From Novosphingobium sp. PhB165 (GTDB taxonomy: Bacteria > Pseudomonadota > Alphaproteobacteria > Sphingomonadales > Sphingomonadaceae), in contig NZ_SLVB01000001.1 in the NCBI RefSeq assembly GCF_004341845.1, positions 310,001-374,000 on the forward strand: DNA of 64,000 bases, in the 5' to 3' direction. Below the pieces are notes generated by a model, which saw only the letters and a list, made by a program, of their open reading frames with translations, searched no databases and was not told where the DNA came from. Position numbers and translations under genes: made by a program. Numbering within the stretch: the first letter of the stretch is position 1; every line of letters starts with the position of its first letter. This document shows, piece after piece, positions 26,508-34,583 of this stretch.

Positions 26508-27434
26508 TCAGGGCTTGCCGATCGTCCAGACCTGGCCCTCGTGGCGGACCTGTAGCCCGAGCAGGGCGCCGATCATCTGCGGATCGTCATGGATCGGCGT
26601 GACAAGGATCGAGCCCGAGACGGGGGCATCGGAACCCGGCTGCGCGGCGAAGGCAATGCCGGTCGCCCGGCTCAGCCTTGCGGCGACTTCGGAAAGCGGG
26701 GCGGCGTCGAAAGTCAGGCGGCCCTCGCGCCATTCGCCCACTTCGCGCGGGGGGACATGGCCGACATTCACGCTGCCTGCATCGGCGATGAGCCGGTCTC
26801 CGGGGGCGAGGCGCAAGTTCTCCGCCTTGGGGTTGTAGCCCACTGCGCCTTCGGCCACGCCGACGCTGAGCCGCGTACCCTCGCGTGCAACATCGAACAC
26901 GGTGCCGAGGTCGACAAGCGTGGCCTCGCCCGCCTCGACATGGAACGGGCGCGCGGCGTCATGGCGCACGGTGAACAGCGCTTGCCCCTTGTCGAGCACG
27001 GCATAGCGCGGGTCCTTGCGGTCCAGCCGGACCACGGTGCCGCCGGCAAGGTCTATGCGGGTGCCGGTTTCGAGTTCGACCGTGCGCATCTGCCCCGGCG
27101 CGGTTTCCAGCGAATAGATCTCGCGCGAATGGGTCTGCCAGAACCAGACCCCGCCTACCAAGGCCAGCGAGGCGGCAATCGCGCTGCCCAGCCAGGCGCG
27201 GCGGGTGGGCCGGGCGGCGGGAGGCTCGGCATGGATCCAGCCGTCGTTCGCGGGGGCGGCGACGGCAAGTTCGGCCGCCTCGGCCACGGCAAGGTTCACC
27301 GCGTCGTAAGCGCGCCCGTGCGCGGGATCGGCTTCCAGCCATTGCATGAAGCCTTCCCAATCGTCGAAGCCGGGCTCTCCGGTCAGCACCGCCCAGCGTG
27401 CGGCGGCGTCGCGGATCATGTCGTCATTCGCCAT
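26508..27434 (-). CDS. FecR-family anti-sigma/sigma regulator
   Basis: 308 residues from ATG 27434 with GGAGG upstream. The N-terminal DUF4880 cytoplasmic part (AARWAVLTGEPGFDDWEGFMQWL) is followed by one membrane helix (about 85-105) and a periplasmic FecR domain (GQMRTVELETGTRIDLAGGT, EVGEWREGRLTFDAAPLSEV). It relays the signal from the STN domain of the TonB receptor to the sigma factor. Its genes lie in order sigma-fecR-receptor with small gaps. Confidence 0.92.
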   Translation of the reverse strand: MANDDMIRDAAARWAVLTGEPGFDDWEGFMQWLEADPAHGRAYDAVNLAVAEAAELAVAAPANDGWIHAEPPAARPTRRAWLGSAIAASLALVGGVWFWQTHSREIYSLETAPGQMRTVELETGTRIDLAGGTVVRLDRKDPRYAVLDKGQALFTVRHDAARPFHVEAGEATLVDLGTVFDVAREGTRLSVGVAEGAVGYNPKAENLRLAPGDRLIADAGSVNVGHVPPREVGEWREGRLTFDAAPLSEVAARLSRATGIAFAAQPGSDAPVSGSILVTPIHDDPQMIGALLGLQVRHEGQVWTIGKP

Positions 27435-27472
27435 CGCGCAGTCCTCCTGCGGCATTGACGGAGACGTTCGGC

Positions 27473-28000
27473 TCAAGCCTCATCGCGTCGTTCCTTCCAT
27501 TCGCCGAGCGCGCGATAGGCAAGTCGCAAGTCGCTTTCCACCGTGCTGAGGCTGACGCCCAGTTCCGCCGCGACATCGCGCTGCGCCATGCCGTCTATGC
27601 GGTGGCGGCGAAAGGCCGTGGCCACGCGCGGGCCAAGCCCGTCGAGCAGCGCGATGACTTCGGCCGCCTCCTGCGCGGCGGCGACGCGGCGCTCGGGCGA
27701 GGGATCGGCGGCAATGCCGGTGCCGGTATCGGCATGGACCTCGGTCCAGTCGCGGTCGCGCTTGTCGGCCTGTCGCTGCGAGCGGTAGCGGTCGATCATC
27801 AGCATGTCCGCCATGCGCATGAGGTAGCCGAGCGGATTGGCGATGGGGCCGGGGCGGCTGGCGGCGATCCGCAGCCAGACTTCGTGCAGCAGGTCTTCCG
27901 CCGCATCGCCTGCGCCGCGCGCGCGCAGAAAGCGCAGCAACGCATCGCGATGCGCGAGGAATGCCGCTTCGAGGCCGGCTCCGGGAGAGGGCAAAGTCAC
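27473..28000 (-). CDS. ECF sigma factor (FecI type)
   Basis: About 175 residues if the GTG at 28000 is used; the frame runs open upstream, but the residues there are Ser/Pro/Arg-rich noise. Region 2 (DALLRFLRARGAGDAAEDLLHE, then MRMADMLMIDRYRSQ) and region 4 (AFRRHRIDGMAQRDVAAELG, VSLSTVESDLRLAYRAL) are clear. It directs RNA polymerase to the TonB receptor operon when released by FecR signalling. The Shine-Dalgarno is weak and the exact start is uncertain. Confidence 0.9.
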   Translation of the reverse strand: MTLPSPGAGLEAAFLAHRDALLRFLRARGAGDAAEDLLHEVWLRIAASRPGPIANPLGYLMRMADMLMIDRYRSQRQADKRDRDWTEVHADTGTGIAADPSPERRVAAAQEAAEVIALLDGLGPRVATAFRRHRIDGMAQRDVAAELGVSLSTVESDLRLAYRALGEWKERRDEA

Positions 28001-28088
28001 GCGCAGGGCTGTCAGTTCTTGTAGTCGCGCGCCCCGGATAGACGTTCCCGCTGCCGAGGGGAAGGCACATGCGAAGGGGGCGGACCCT

Positions 28089-28100
28089 TGCGGATCCGCA
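28089..28100. repeat. 12-bp perfect palindrome in the sigma/DoxX spacer
   Basis: TGCGGATCCGCA lies between the sigma factor start and the DoxX stop. It could be a regulatory dyad or part of a DoxX terminator; no T-run is present. Confidence 0.3.
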
Positions 28101-28127
28101 CCCTCGGAGTGCCGGGAATGGTAAGGC

Positions 28128-28535
28128 TCAGATGCGGCCCTTGCCGAAGGCGACGATCTGCAACAGGCCGCCGGCCATCGCCACGTTCTTGAAGAAGTGG
28201 ATGAACTGGTTCTGGTCGGCGAAGTTGTTGTGGAAGAAGGCGGCGGTGACGAGGCTGAAGACCGCAAGCACCGCTGCGACAGTGCGCAGGCGATAGCCGG
28301 AGATCAGCAGCAGTCCGCCGACCACTTCGACCAATACCGCGCCGGCGAGTGCCAGTGTCGGGAAAGGCAGGCCGACCGATGCGATATAGGCAGTCGTCGC
28401 GGCGGGGGCGGCCAGCTTGGAGAGGCCCGAGAGTACGAAAATGGCAGCGATCAGCACGCGGCCGACGAGCGGCAGAGCGCGGACCAGCGGGGCTTCGGTG
28501 GGTTCGGAAGTGAAGGTCTGGGTTGTGGTGTTCAT
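28128..28535 (-). CDS. DoxX-family membrane protein (first copy)
   Basis: 135 residues with four membrane helices. DoxX signatures are seen in VGRVLIAAIFVLSGLSKLA near residue 25 and FHNNFADQNQFIHFFKNVAMAGGLL towards the C-terminus. The family includes predicted quinol-oxidase-like subunits and E. coli YqjF. It is transcribed alone, with a copy of the shared RATAA-N13-RTTC motif about 100 bases upstream of its start, linking it to the LysR gene at 37.5 kb. The C-terminal FGKGRI is short and soluble. Confidence 0.88.
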   Translation of the reverse strand: MNTTTQTFTSEPTEAPLVRALPLVGRVLIAAIFVLSGLSKLAAPAATTAYIASVGLPFPTLALAGAVLVEVVGGLLLISGYRLRTVAAVLAVFSLVTAAFFHNNFADQNQFIHFFKNVAMAGGLLQIVAFGKGRI

Positions 28536-28635
28536 GGCGGATTTCCCTACTTTGCAGTTATGGGCGCCGGTCTTTCCTCATCCAGCGTCCTTCGATGGAC
28601 CGGTTATGCAGGGAAATCGTTTTTCGGAAAATCCC

Positions 28636-28657
28636 GATAAGTTTGTTTGATATGTTC
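28636..28657. promoter_or_regulatory. LysR-box candidate A (upstream of DoxX)
   Basis: GATAA-N13-GTTC, preceded by TTTTTCGGAAAATCCC, which closely matches the flank of site C at 36300. It is 101 bases upstream of the DoxX start. Shared spacing with three other copies suggests one regulator. Confidence 0.6.
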
Positions 28658-28676
28658 TGGAAAATAGAAAAGATAT

Positions 28677-29369
28677 TCAGGCGACGTGCGGGTGGGCTGC
28701 TGCCGGATGGCGCACGCAGGCAAGAGTTGCGACGAACACGACCACGCCCGCAAGCGCCAGCGGTGCCGACAGGCCAAAGCGCATCACCATGACGGCGCCG
28801 ACCGCCGCGCCTGCGAAGATCGCGAAGATCGCGGCCAGCCGTCGCACCAGATTGGGCGCGGTGCCGCCGGCCATGCGGGAATCGGCGGCGATGCCGGTGA
28901 TGGTGAGCGTCAGCACCGTGGTCGTAAGGTCCGGCACCTTTAGCTGGCGGATCGTCGCATTGCGAAAGCCCATGGCGATCGCGGTCAGCGCGATCACCGC
29001 GTAGAGCGCAGGCTTGGGCGAAAGCGTCGCCGGATCGTATCCCAGCGCCACCCAGGCCGCGATCCACAGCAGCGTCGCCTCGATCAGCGCCGCCCATGTG
29101 AGCCAGTGGCGCAAGGGGCGCGGCGAGAGCAGCTTGCCGGTGCGCCCGGCGATCAGTGCGCCGCCAATGAAGGCCGCCAGCGCCACCAGATAGGGCGCGA
29201 CCGAGAAGCCCGGCGTGCCCGCTGCGGCAAAGCCAAGGAACACGATATTGCCGGTCATATTGGCGGTGAAAACTTTGCCGAGCCCCAGCACGCTCACCGC
29301 ATCGACAAGGCCGGTGGTGGACGACAGCAAGAGCAACAGGCCGGGGAGAGGGGAGGAAGGCTTGTCCAT
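28677..29369 (-). CDS. DUF1275 (YoaK)-family membrane protein
   Basis: 230 residues with six membrane segments. N-terminal LLLLSSTTGLVDAVSVLGLGKVFTANMTGN is the DUF1275 signature (D-A-x-S ... F-x-A-N-M-T-G-N). Function of the family is not known; a transporter-like role is often assumed. It lies 12 bases downstream of the outer-membrane barrel gene in the operon that starts with the exported VOC protein. Confidence 0.88.
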   Translation of the reverse strand: MDKPSSPLPGLLLLLSSTTGLVDAVSVLGLGKVFTANMTGNIVFLGFAAAGTPGFSVAPYLVALAAFIGGALIAGRTGKLLSPRPLRHWLTWAALIEATLLWIAAWVALGYDPATLSPKPALYAVIALTAIAMGFRNATIRQLKVPDLTTTVLTLTITGIAADSRMAGGTAPNLVRRLAAIFAIFAGAAVGAVMVMRFGLSAPLALAGVVVFVATLACVRHPAAAHPHVA

Positions 29370-29381
29370 CGGGAAGGGTTC

Positions 29382-30752
29382 CTAAAACCGGAAGTTGCTT
29401 TCGAGGCCGAGCATGCGGATCGTTTTCGCAGGCCCGGTATCGCGGATGAAGGCGCCCGGCGCAAAGGCCGACAGCGAGGCGGAAAGTTCGAGTTCGGCAG
29501 TGGCCTGCCACGCCAGGGTGGCTTCCACTTCCTTGCCGATGAAGCGGGCGCGGCTGTCTCCGGCATCGCGGATCAGGTTGCCCGGGATGTCGTAGATCCC
29601 GTCCTCCCGCGAATAGCGCCAATAGGCCATCGCGGCGAGGCTGGCGGAGACATCCGGCGCCACTTGCAGGCCAAGCGAGGAATAGGCGTTGACGATGTTG
29701 TAGGGCCCGACCGGCGAAAGCTCGCCGAAATACTTGCCCTTGGGGAACAGCGCGTTGAACGTGCCGAGGCGGTTGTCCGCCTTGTCGCCGTCGCCGCTGA
29801 CCACGTTGACGCGCATCGTCAGGTCCGGCGCCATCGGGGCATCCGGGAAGGCATGGCCGAGTTCGCTGCCCAGCGTCCAGGCCGAGATCGGGCCATCTGC
29901 GAAGCGGCCGAACTGATAGACGCCCTCGACGTTCCAGTGCCAGTCGTCCCGCGTGCCGTGCCAGCGCGCGCCGAGGCTGTGGCGGGTTTCCGTGCCTTCG
30001 CGAGTGCCCCAATGCGCGGCGTCGTTGCGGTAGCCGAGGTAGTAGAGGTCGAGCCCCGGCAGTGCGGCGTAAGCGCCCCACAGCGACTTGTCGGGCGAAG
30101 TGCGATCGTTGAAGTCGCCCTTGCGCGCCTGCACGGGCTTGAATGCCAGCAGACTGACTTTGGCCGCGCCCAGTTTTACGTCTGCGCGCAGGCCGTCGAA
30201 GGCGAGCGGTACGTTGGGGCCATAGCGCGTGCCGATCAGCCGCTCGGTGCCGAGCGACAGCATCTGCCGTCCGCCGCGCACAGTGACGGGGCCGAGGTCG
30301 GCCTCGGCGAAACCTTGCAGCAGGTCCAGACCCGTGCCGTCCACCGGGCTCGGCGAAGGTGCCACGCCGATCGAAGTCGAGGCGATGGGCTGGACGAAGG
30401 CGCGCAGTTTGCCGACGTGGAGGTCGGCATAAGGCAGCGCGCGCAGCCAGACATAGCTGTCGTTCGGCGCTTCGGCGCTGCCCCAGAGGTTGTTTTCGAG
30501 GTTCTCGTTGCGCACCCGCAGTTCGATGCCGGTGGAGAGCCATGCGTCGTCGCCGATGGGGATGTACTTGAACGGACCGGTCCAGTGGTGGCCGCGCTTT
30601 TCGGCGTCGGCGAGGTCGGACCAGTCTTCGTCGTAGCGGGTGATCGAGAGGGTGGGGGCCTGCCAAGCTTCGGTGGGTTCGGCTTGGGCGAGGGCGGGCA
30701 GGAAGGCTATGGCCATGACGGCTGCCGCATGGATCGGCGCGAGGCGCTTCAT
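29382..30752 (-). CDS. alginate-export-family outer-membrane barrel
   Basis: 456 residues. Signal peptide MKRLAPIHAAAVMAIAFLPALAQA, then a barrel with alternating strands and turns ending in RMLGLESNFRF. Residues 40-230 match the alginate-export (AlgE-like) family: GIELRVRNENLENN, LRALPYADLHV, GGRQMLSLGTERLIGTRYGPN. In sphingomonads these act as outer-membrane channels for anionic or aromatic compounds rather than alginate. It lies in the putative LysR regulon; uptake or efflux of the inducing compound is a fair guess. Confidence 0.85.
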   Translation of the reverse strand: MKRLAPIHAAAVMAIAFLPALAQAEPTEAWQAPTLSITRYDEDWSDLADAEKRGHHWTGPFKYIPIGDDAWLSTGIELRVRNENLENNLWGSAEAPNDSYVWLRALPYADLHVGKLRAFVQPIASTSIGVAPSPSPVDGTGLDLLQGFAEADLGPVTVRGGRQMLSLGTERLIGTRYGPNVPLAFDGLRADVKLGAAKVSLLAFKPVQARKGDFNDRTSPDKSLWGAYAALPGLDLYYLGYRNDAAHWGTREGTETRHSLGARWHGTRDDWHWNVEGVYQFGRFADGPISAWTLGSELGHAFPDAPMAPDLTMRVNVVSGDGDKADNRLGTFNALFPKGKYFGELSPVGPYNIVNAYSSLGLQVAPDVSASLAAMAYWRYSREDGIYDIPGNLIRDAGDSRARFIGKEVEATLAWQATAELELSASLSAFAPGAFIRDTGPAKTIRMLGLESNFRF

Positions 30753-30793
30753 CGAACGGCTCCTGAAACAATCGGATTAAGTCCTCCCCCGCG

Positions 30794-30854
30794 CGTCCTG
30801 AGCTTGTCGAAGGACGCTGGCGCTGCGCTGTGGTCCTTCGACAAGCTCAGGACG
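30794..30854. repeat. palindromic intergenic repeat, family C, copy 1
   Basis: Perfect 22-base arms (CGTCCTGAGCTTGTCGAAGG...) around a 17-base loop, inserted between two genes of the same operon (DoxX copy 2 and the barrel gene). A sister copy is at 39928-40003. Confidence 0.9.
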
Positions 30855-30929
30855 AGCGGGGGGTGGGGGAGGAACGAGGGAGTGGAGGGAGTGGGGGAAG
30901 GGTCAGCCGGGGAAGGCAGTGCCCGCGAT

Positions 30930-31358
30930 TCAGGCACTTCGCTTCGCCCGGTGCGCAAGGATCGCCACGAGAATGAACCCGCCGACCAGCCCCATGTGCT
31001 CGAAGAAGGCATTGGTGGCGGCGAAGCGCTCGGGACCGGCCGGCATGGCCCAGAAGCCATTGGCGACCATTGCGGCGAAGAACGTGAACACCCCCAGCAT
31101 CCCCGCGCCCAGCCAGACGAGGCGGCCGCTCAGGATCAGCAGCGGACCGACCAGTTCCACCGTGATGGTCAGGGCCGCCCAAAGCGCGGGCGGAGTCAGG
31201 CCGAAGTGCGCCTGTTCCGCCACCGCGCCGGGCCAGTCGGTGAGCTTGGTGACCCCGCCGACGAGGTAGGCGCCCACCAGCAGGAGACGGGCGAGGAAGC
31301 CCGTCGGCGCGAAGTCCAGCACCGATGCGACGAATTTGGGAGTACCGGTGCCGGACAT
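30930..31358 (-). CDS. DoxX-family membrane protein (second copy)
   Basis: 142 residues, four membrane helices, with the DoxX pattern LLLVGAYLVGGVTKLTDWPG, an internal EQAHFGL turn and FFEHMGLVGGFILVAILAH at the end. It begins three bases after the exported VOC gene stop. It differs considerably from the DoxX at 28.1 kb, so the two are not a recent duplication. Confidence 0.87.
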   Translation of the reverse strand: MSGTGTPKFVASVLDFAPTGFLARLLLVGAYLVGGVTKLTDWPGAVAEQAHFGLTPPALWAALTITVELVGPLLILSGRLVWLGAGMLGVFTFFAAMVANGFWAMPAGPERFAATNAFFEHMGLVGGFILVAILAHRAKRSA

Positions 31359-31361
31359 GGC

Positions 31362-32255
31362 TCAGACCGCCTCGTTCGAGTGGATCTCGGCGATGTAGCC
31401 GCCGGGGAAGCGGACGATGGCGGATTGACGCTTGCCAGTGTTGTACGGCGCCACCAACGTTTCCACGCCTGCCGCCGAAGCCTTGGCGAGCGTCGCTGAA
31501 AGGTCGCTCACCGCATAGCCGGTCATGTCGCGGCCATAGGGCCAGGGCAGTTGACCGTCGGAGACGTAGACCACCATCTTGCCGTAGCCGCTGTCTATCG
31601 CAACGCGGCGGATGGTCTTGCCGGGCTCGCCGATCTCGGCGCCATTGGCGGCCTTGTCGTCGGCCGTGACTTTGGCGTGGGCGAAGCCGGTCCAGCTTTT
31701 GATGAAGGTGTCGGCGGCATCGGCGGTCAGGTAGATGCGGTTTTCCGGCACCGTTTGGAGCGGCGTATAGCTGGGCTTGGCGGTGTGCCAGTAGAGCTGC
31801 ATGTTCACGCCGCCCGGCCACTGGATCACGGAGTCCCGGCCGATCGGATCGGGGAAGGTTTCCAGACGGCGCACCGCACCGTGGCTCTGGGCCGACTTCA
31901 CGGCGGCATCGAGGTCGGTGACCAGATAGCCGGTGCGCTCATCGCCGAAGGGGTAGGGGATCGGCGTCTTGAAGCCGAAGACCGAGACGGTGCCCGAAGG
32001 CGTCAGCACGAGCTGCGACTTGGTGAGGCTCTTGGTCGGCGTCACCTGGAATTCGCCCTGCTTGCTGGTGGTGCCGCCGAAGGTGGCGACGAAGCTGGAA
32101 ACGAACGTATCGAACTGGTCCTGCGGCACGTAGACGTGGGTGGTGTCGTACTGGGCACCGACCGAATAGTCGGCCGCGGGAGCGGCGAAGGCAGGCGTGA
32201 GGGTGGGGCTCGCGACCAGCATGGCAGTCGCGATGATCAGGGTGAAGCGTTTCAT
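31362..32255 (-). CDS. exported protein with two VOC (glyoxalase/bleomycin-resistance) domains
   Basis: 297 residues. The signal peptide is MKRFTLIIATAMLVASPTLTPAFA. Two VOC-type halves follow, about 38-150 and 165-290, each with a GY-V-DL motif (GYLVTDLDAAVKSAQSHGA and GYAVSDLSATLAKASAAGV) and a strand ending in a Gln or Glu before the domain end (VNMQLYW, YIAEIHS). VOC enzymes handle metal-bound small electrophiles or aromatics. A periplasmic location is unusual for this family. It heads the operon VOC-DoxX-barrel-DUF1275 and has a LysR-box candidate 87 bases upstream. Confidence 0.82.
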   Translation of the reverse strand: MKRFTLIIATAMLVASPTLTPAFAAPAADYSVGAQYDTTHVYVPQDQFDTFVSSFVATFGGTTSKQGEFQVTPTKSLTKSQLVLTPSGTVSVFGFKTPIPYPFGDERTGYLVTDLDAAVKSAQSHGAVRRLETFPDPIGRDSVIQWPGGVNMQLYWHTAKPSYTPLQTVPENRIYLTADAADTFIKSWTGFAHAKVTADDKAANGAEIGEPGKTIRRVAIDSGYGKMVVYVSDGQLPWPYGRDMTGYAVSDLSATLAKASAAGVETLVAPYNTGKRQSAIVRFPGGYIAEIHSNEAV

Positions 32256-32341
32256 GTCAGTGGCTCCGATGGGGGAGGGCTGTGCCGCTCGGTCGTTGTC
32301 GCAAGACCTGTCTAGGCGGTGACCGAGGATCTATCGATCCG

Positions 32342-32363
32342 AATAATGTCGACTAATATGTTC
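32342..32363. promoter_or_regulatory. LysR-box candidate B (upstream of the VOC operon)
   Basis: AATAA-N13-GTTC, part of ATCCGAATAATGTCGACTAA. It is 87 bases from the VOC start, the same offset range as sites A and C. Confidence 0.55.
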
Positions 32364-32383
32364 GAAATTATGGAATAGTTGCG

Positions 32384-32415
32384 GCACGGCCCCTCCTCGC
32401 CCGAAGGGGCCGTGC
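32384..32415 (-). terminator. stem-loop after the amidohydrolase gene
   Basis: Perfect 11-base arms GCACGGCCCCT and AGGGGCCGTGC with a 10-base loop, beginning 4 bases beyond the amidohydrolase stop. No long T-run follows. It separates that unit from the VOC operon promoter. Confidence 0.6.
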
Positions 32416-32419
32416 TGGA

Positions 32420-34264
32420 TCAGACGGCCCAGCAGCCGCAGCCGAGCGAGCCCCAGAAAGTCTGGACATCGGCGGCAGGAACATTGGCGCCCAGCGCGGC
32501 GGCATGGTCGTGGCCGTGGACGCCGCAGCTGCTGGCGCAGCCGCAGGCAGAGGCCAGCTTCTGCTTGGCTTCGGGCGTCTGGTAATAGCCGCCGAACGTG
32601 GCGACCGGCGACCAGTCCGGCATCGGGCGCGGCAGCTGCGGGGCGAGCGGGCGATAGTCGCCCTCGCCGTGCACCACCTTGCCGCCGAGCAGGGTCAGGA
32701 TCGAGCGGATGTGGACGATCTCATTGTCCGGAACGCTGAAGTAATCGTCGGAGAGCAGCGCGAGATCGGCCAGTTGGCCTGCCTTGATCTGGCCCTTCTT
32801 GCCCACTTCGTTCGAGAACCAGGTGTTCTCGTGCGTCCACATGCGCAGCGCCTTTTCGCGGCTGACGCGGTTGTCGCCGCGATAGAGCGAGAGGCCGCCC
32901 ACGGTGCGGCCCGTGACGAGCCACGAGAGCGAGACCCACGGGTTGTAGCTGGCAACGCGGGTGGCGTCGGTGCCGCCGCCCACGGGGATACCGGCTGCGA
33001 TCATCTTGGCGATCGGTGGCGTGCGTTCGGCGGCCTTGGCGCCGTAGCGTTCGACGAAGTATTCGCCCTGATAGGCCATGCGGTGCTGCACGGCGATGCC
33101 GCCGCCGAGCGCGGCGATGCGATCGATATTGCGGTCCGAAATGGTCTCGGCGTGGTCGAAGAACCAGTTGATGCCCTGAAGCGGGATGTCCGCGTTGACC
33201 TTTTCATAGACATCGAGGGCGCGGCCGATCGTCTCGTCATAGGTGGCGTGGAGGCGCCAGGGCCACCGGTGTTCGGCCAAGAGGCGGATGACCGGTTCCA
33301 GATCGCCTTCCATGCTCGGCGGCATGTCGGGGCGTTCAACGCGGAAGTCCTCGAAGTCGGCAGCGGAATAGACCAGCATCTCGCCCGCGCCGTTGTGGCG
33401 GTAGGTGTCGTCGCCCTGGCCCGGCGTGACTTGCTTCACCCAGCCCGAGAAGTCGGCCAGTTCCTCTTTCGGCTTCTGCGTGAAGAGGTTGTAGCTGATG
33501 CGCACGGTCAGCTGGTCGTCGGCGTGGAGCTTCTCGATGATGTCGTAGTCATCGGGATAGTTCTGGAAGCCGCCGCCCGCGTCGATCACGCCGGTGACGC
33601 CCAGCGCGTTCACTTCGCGCATGAAGTGGCGGGTGGAGTTGATCTGATATTCGGGCGGCAGCTTGGGGCCCTTGGCGAGCGTCGAATAGAGGATCGTCGC
33701 GTTAGGCTGGGCGAGCAGCAGGCCGGTGGGGTTGCCCGAGGCATCGCGCACGATCTCGCCGCCCGGCGGGTTGGGCGTGTCCTTGGTATAGCCCACGACG
33801 CGCAGCGCGGCAGCGTTCAGCAGCGCGCGGTCGTAGAGGTGGAGGATGAACACCGGCGTATCGGGCGCGACTGCGTTCAGTTCCGCAATGGTCGGCAGGC
33901 GCTTTTCGGCGAACTGGTGTTCGGTAAAGCCGCCGACCACGCGCACCCATTGCGGGGCAGGGGTCTTGTCGACTTGCGCCTTGAGCATGGCCATCGCCTC
34001 GGACAGGCTGGTCACGCCGTCCCAGCGCAGCTCCATGTTGAAGTTCAGCCCGCCGCGAATGATGTGCATGTGACTGTCGATCAGGCCGGGGATCAGGCGG
34101 TGCCCCTTGGCGTCGATCACGGTGGCTTCCGGCGCGGCGGCGCGCACCTCCTGCTCGCTGCCGACGGTCAGGAACTTGCCGTCGCGGATCGCCACGGCTT
34201 CGGCCTGCGGGTTCTCGCGGTCAAGCGTGGTGATCTTGGCGTTGACGATGATAGTGTCAGTCAT
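32420..34264 (-). CDS. amidohydrolase (YtcJ-like) with Cys/His-rich C-terminal tail
   Basis: 614 residues. A metal-dependent amidohydrolase of the COG1574 type: GLIDSHMHIIRGG (first metal His pair), central FDHAETIS, VQHRMAYQG and the catalytic Asp in GGGTDATRVAS. After residue 565 a tail carries six Cys and three His (ACGCASSC, GVHGHDH, LGCGCWAV), which is not part of the core and could bind a metal. The protein has no signal peptide, so it acts in the cytoplasm. It would hydrolyse a C-N bond of an unknown amide or cyclic compound. It follows the XapX gene. Confidence 0.88.
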   Translation of the reverse strand: MTDTIIVNAKITTLDRENPQAEAVAIRDGKFLTVGSEQEVRAAAPEATVIDAKGHRLIPGLIDSHMHIIRGGLNFNMELRWDGVTSLSEAMAMLKAQVDKTPAPQWVRVVGGFTEHQFAEKRLPTIAELNAVAPDTPVFILHLYDRALLNAAALRVVGYTKDTPNPPGGEIVRDASGNPTGLLLAQPNATILYSTLAKGPKLPPEYQINSTRHFMREVNALGVTGVIDAGGGFQNYPDDYDIIEKLHADDQLTVRISYNLFTQKPKEELADFSGWVKQVTPGQGDDTYRHNGAGEMLVYSAADFEDFRVERPDMPPSMEGDLEPVIRLLAEHRWPWRLHATYDETIGRALDVYEKVNADIPLQGINWFFDHAETISDRNIDRIAALGGGIAVQHRMAYQGEYFVERYGAKAAERTPPIAKMIAAGIPVGGGTDATRVASYNPWVSLSWLVTGRTVGGLSLYRGDNRVSREKALRMWTHENTWFSNEVGKKGQIKAGQLADLALLSDDYFSVPDNEIVHIRSILTLLGGKVVHGEGDYRPLAPQLPRPMPDWSPVATFGGYYQTPEAKQKLASACGCASSCGVHGHDHAAALGANVPAADVQTFWGSLGCGCWAV

Positions 34265-34298
34265 GGTGGGGGGAATCTCCGGGGAATTCTCAGCTATT

Positions 34299-34544
34299 TC
34301 AGGCGTCTTCGTGGTCGCCGGGCAGGCGGCCTAGCACATGTTCGCGGCAATCGGTGCGGACGAAGTGGGCAATATCTTCATGAGTAATCAGCCGCTTGGC
34401 GAGCGGCACGACCTGTTCGCCCAGCAGGATGCCCAGCAGGCCGACAAGGGCGATCACCGGGGGCGCGGGTGAGCGCACCCCCAGCAGTCCATAGATCACG
34501 CCGACCAGGAGACCGGCGCCGAGCGAGAGGAGGTACATCTTCAT
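34299..34544 (-). CDS. XapX-domain small membrane protein
   Basis: 81 residues. The first 50 form two membrane helices with the XapX signature (LLSLGAGLLVGVIYGLLGVRSPAPPVIALVGLLGILLGEQ split across them); the rest is a soluble tail (HFVRTDCREHVLGRLPG). XapX proteins are small, of unknown function, often beside amidohydrolase and hydrolase genes as here. The stop lies 34 bases before the amidohydrolase start. Confidence 0.85.
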   Translation of the reverse strand: MKMYLLSLGAGLLVGVIYGLLGVRSPAPPVIALVGLLGILLGEQVVPLAKRLITHEDIAHFVRTDCREHVLGRLPGDHEDA

Positions 34545-34583
34545 GGCCGATTTCCTTTTCAGGTAGGGTCGGGCTGGATCAGG

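Noticed and set aside
24731..26602. Open frame of 623 codons on the plus strand
   Set aside because: Antisense to the TonB receptor gene and FecR end; its composition is Gly/Ala/His/Arg-rich with no family motif.
28558..30771. Open frame of 737 codons on the minus strand
   Set aside because: Out-of-frame reading over the DUF1275 and barrel genes; Arg/Pro-rich and without motifs.
29106..31499. Open frame of 797 codons on the plus strand
   Set aside because: It runs antisense across the DUF1275, barrel and DoxX genes, which have clear family motifs. Long stop-free antisense frames are usual at this GC content.
32504..34387. Open frame of 627 codons on the plus strand
   Set aside because: Antisense to the amidohydrolase, whose metal-site motifs are intact on the minus strand.
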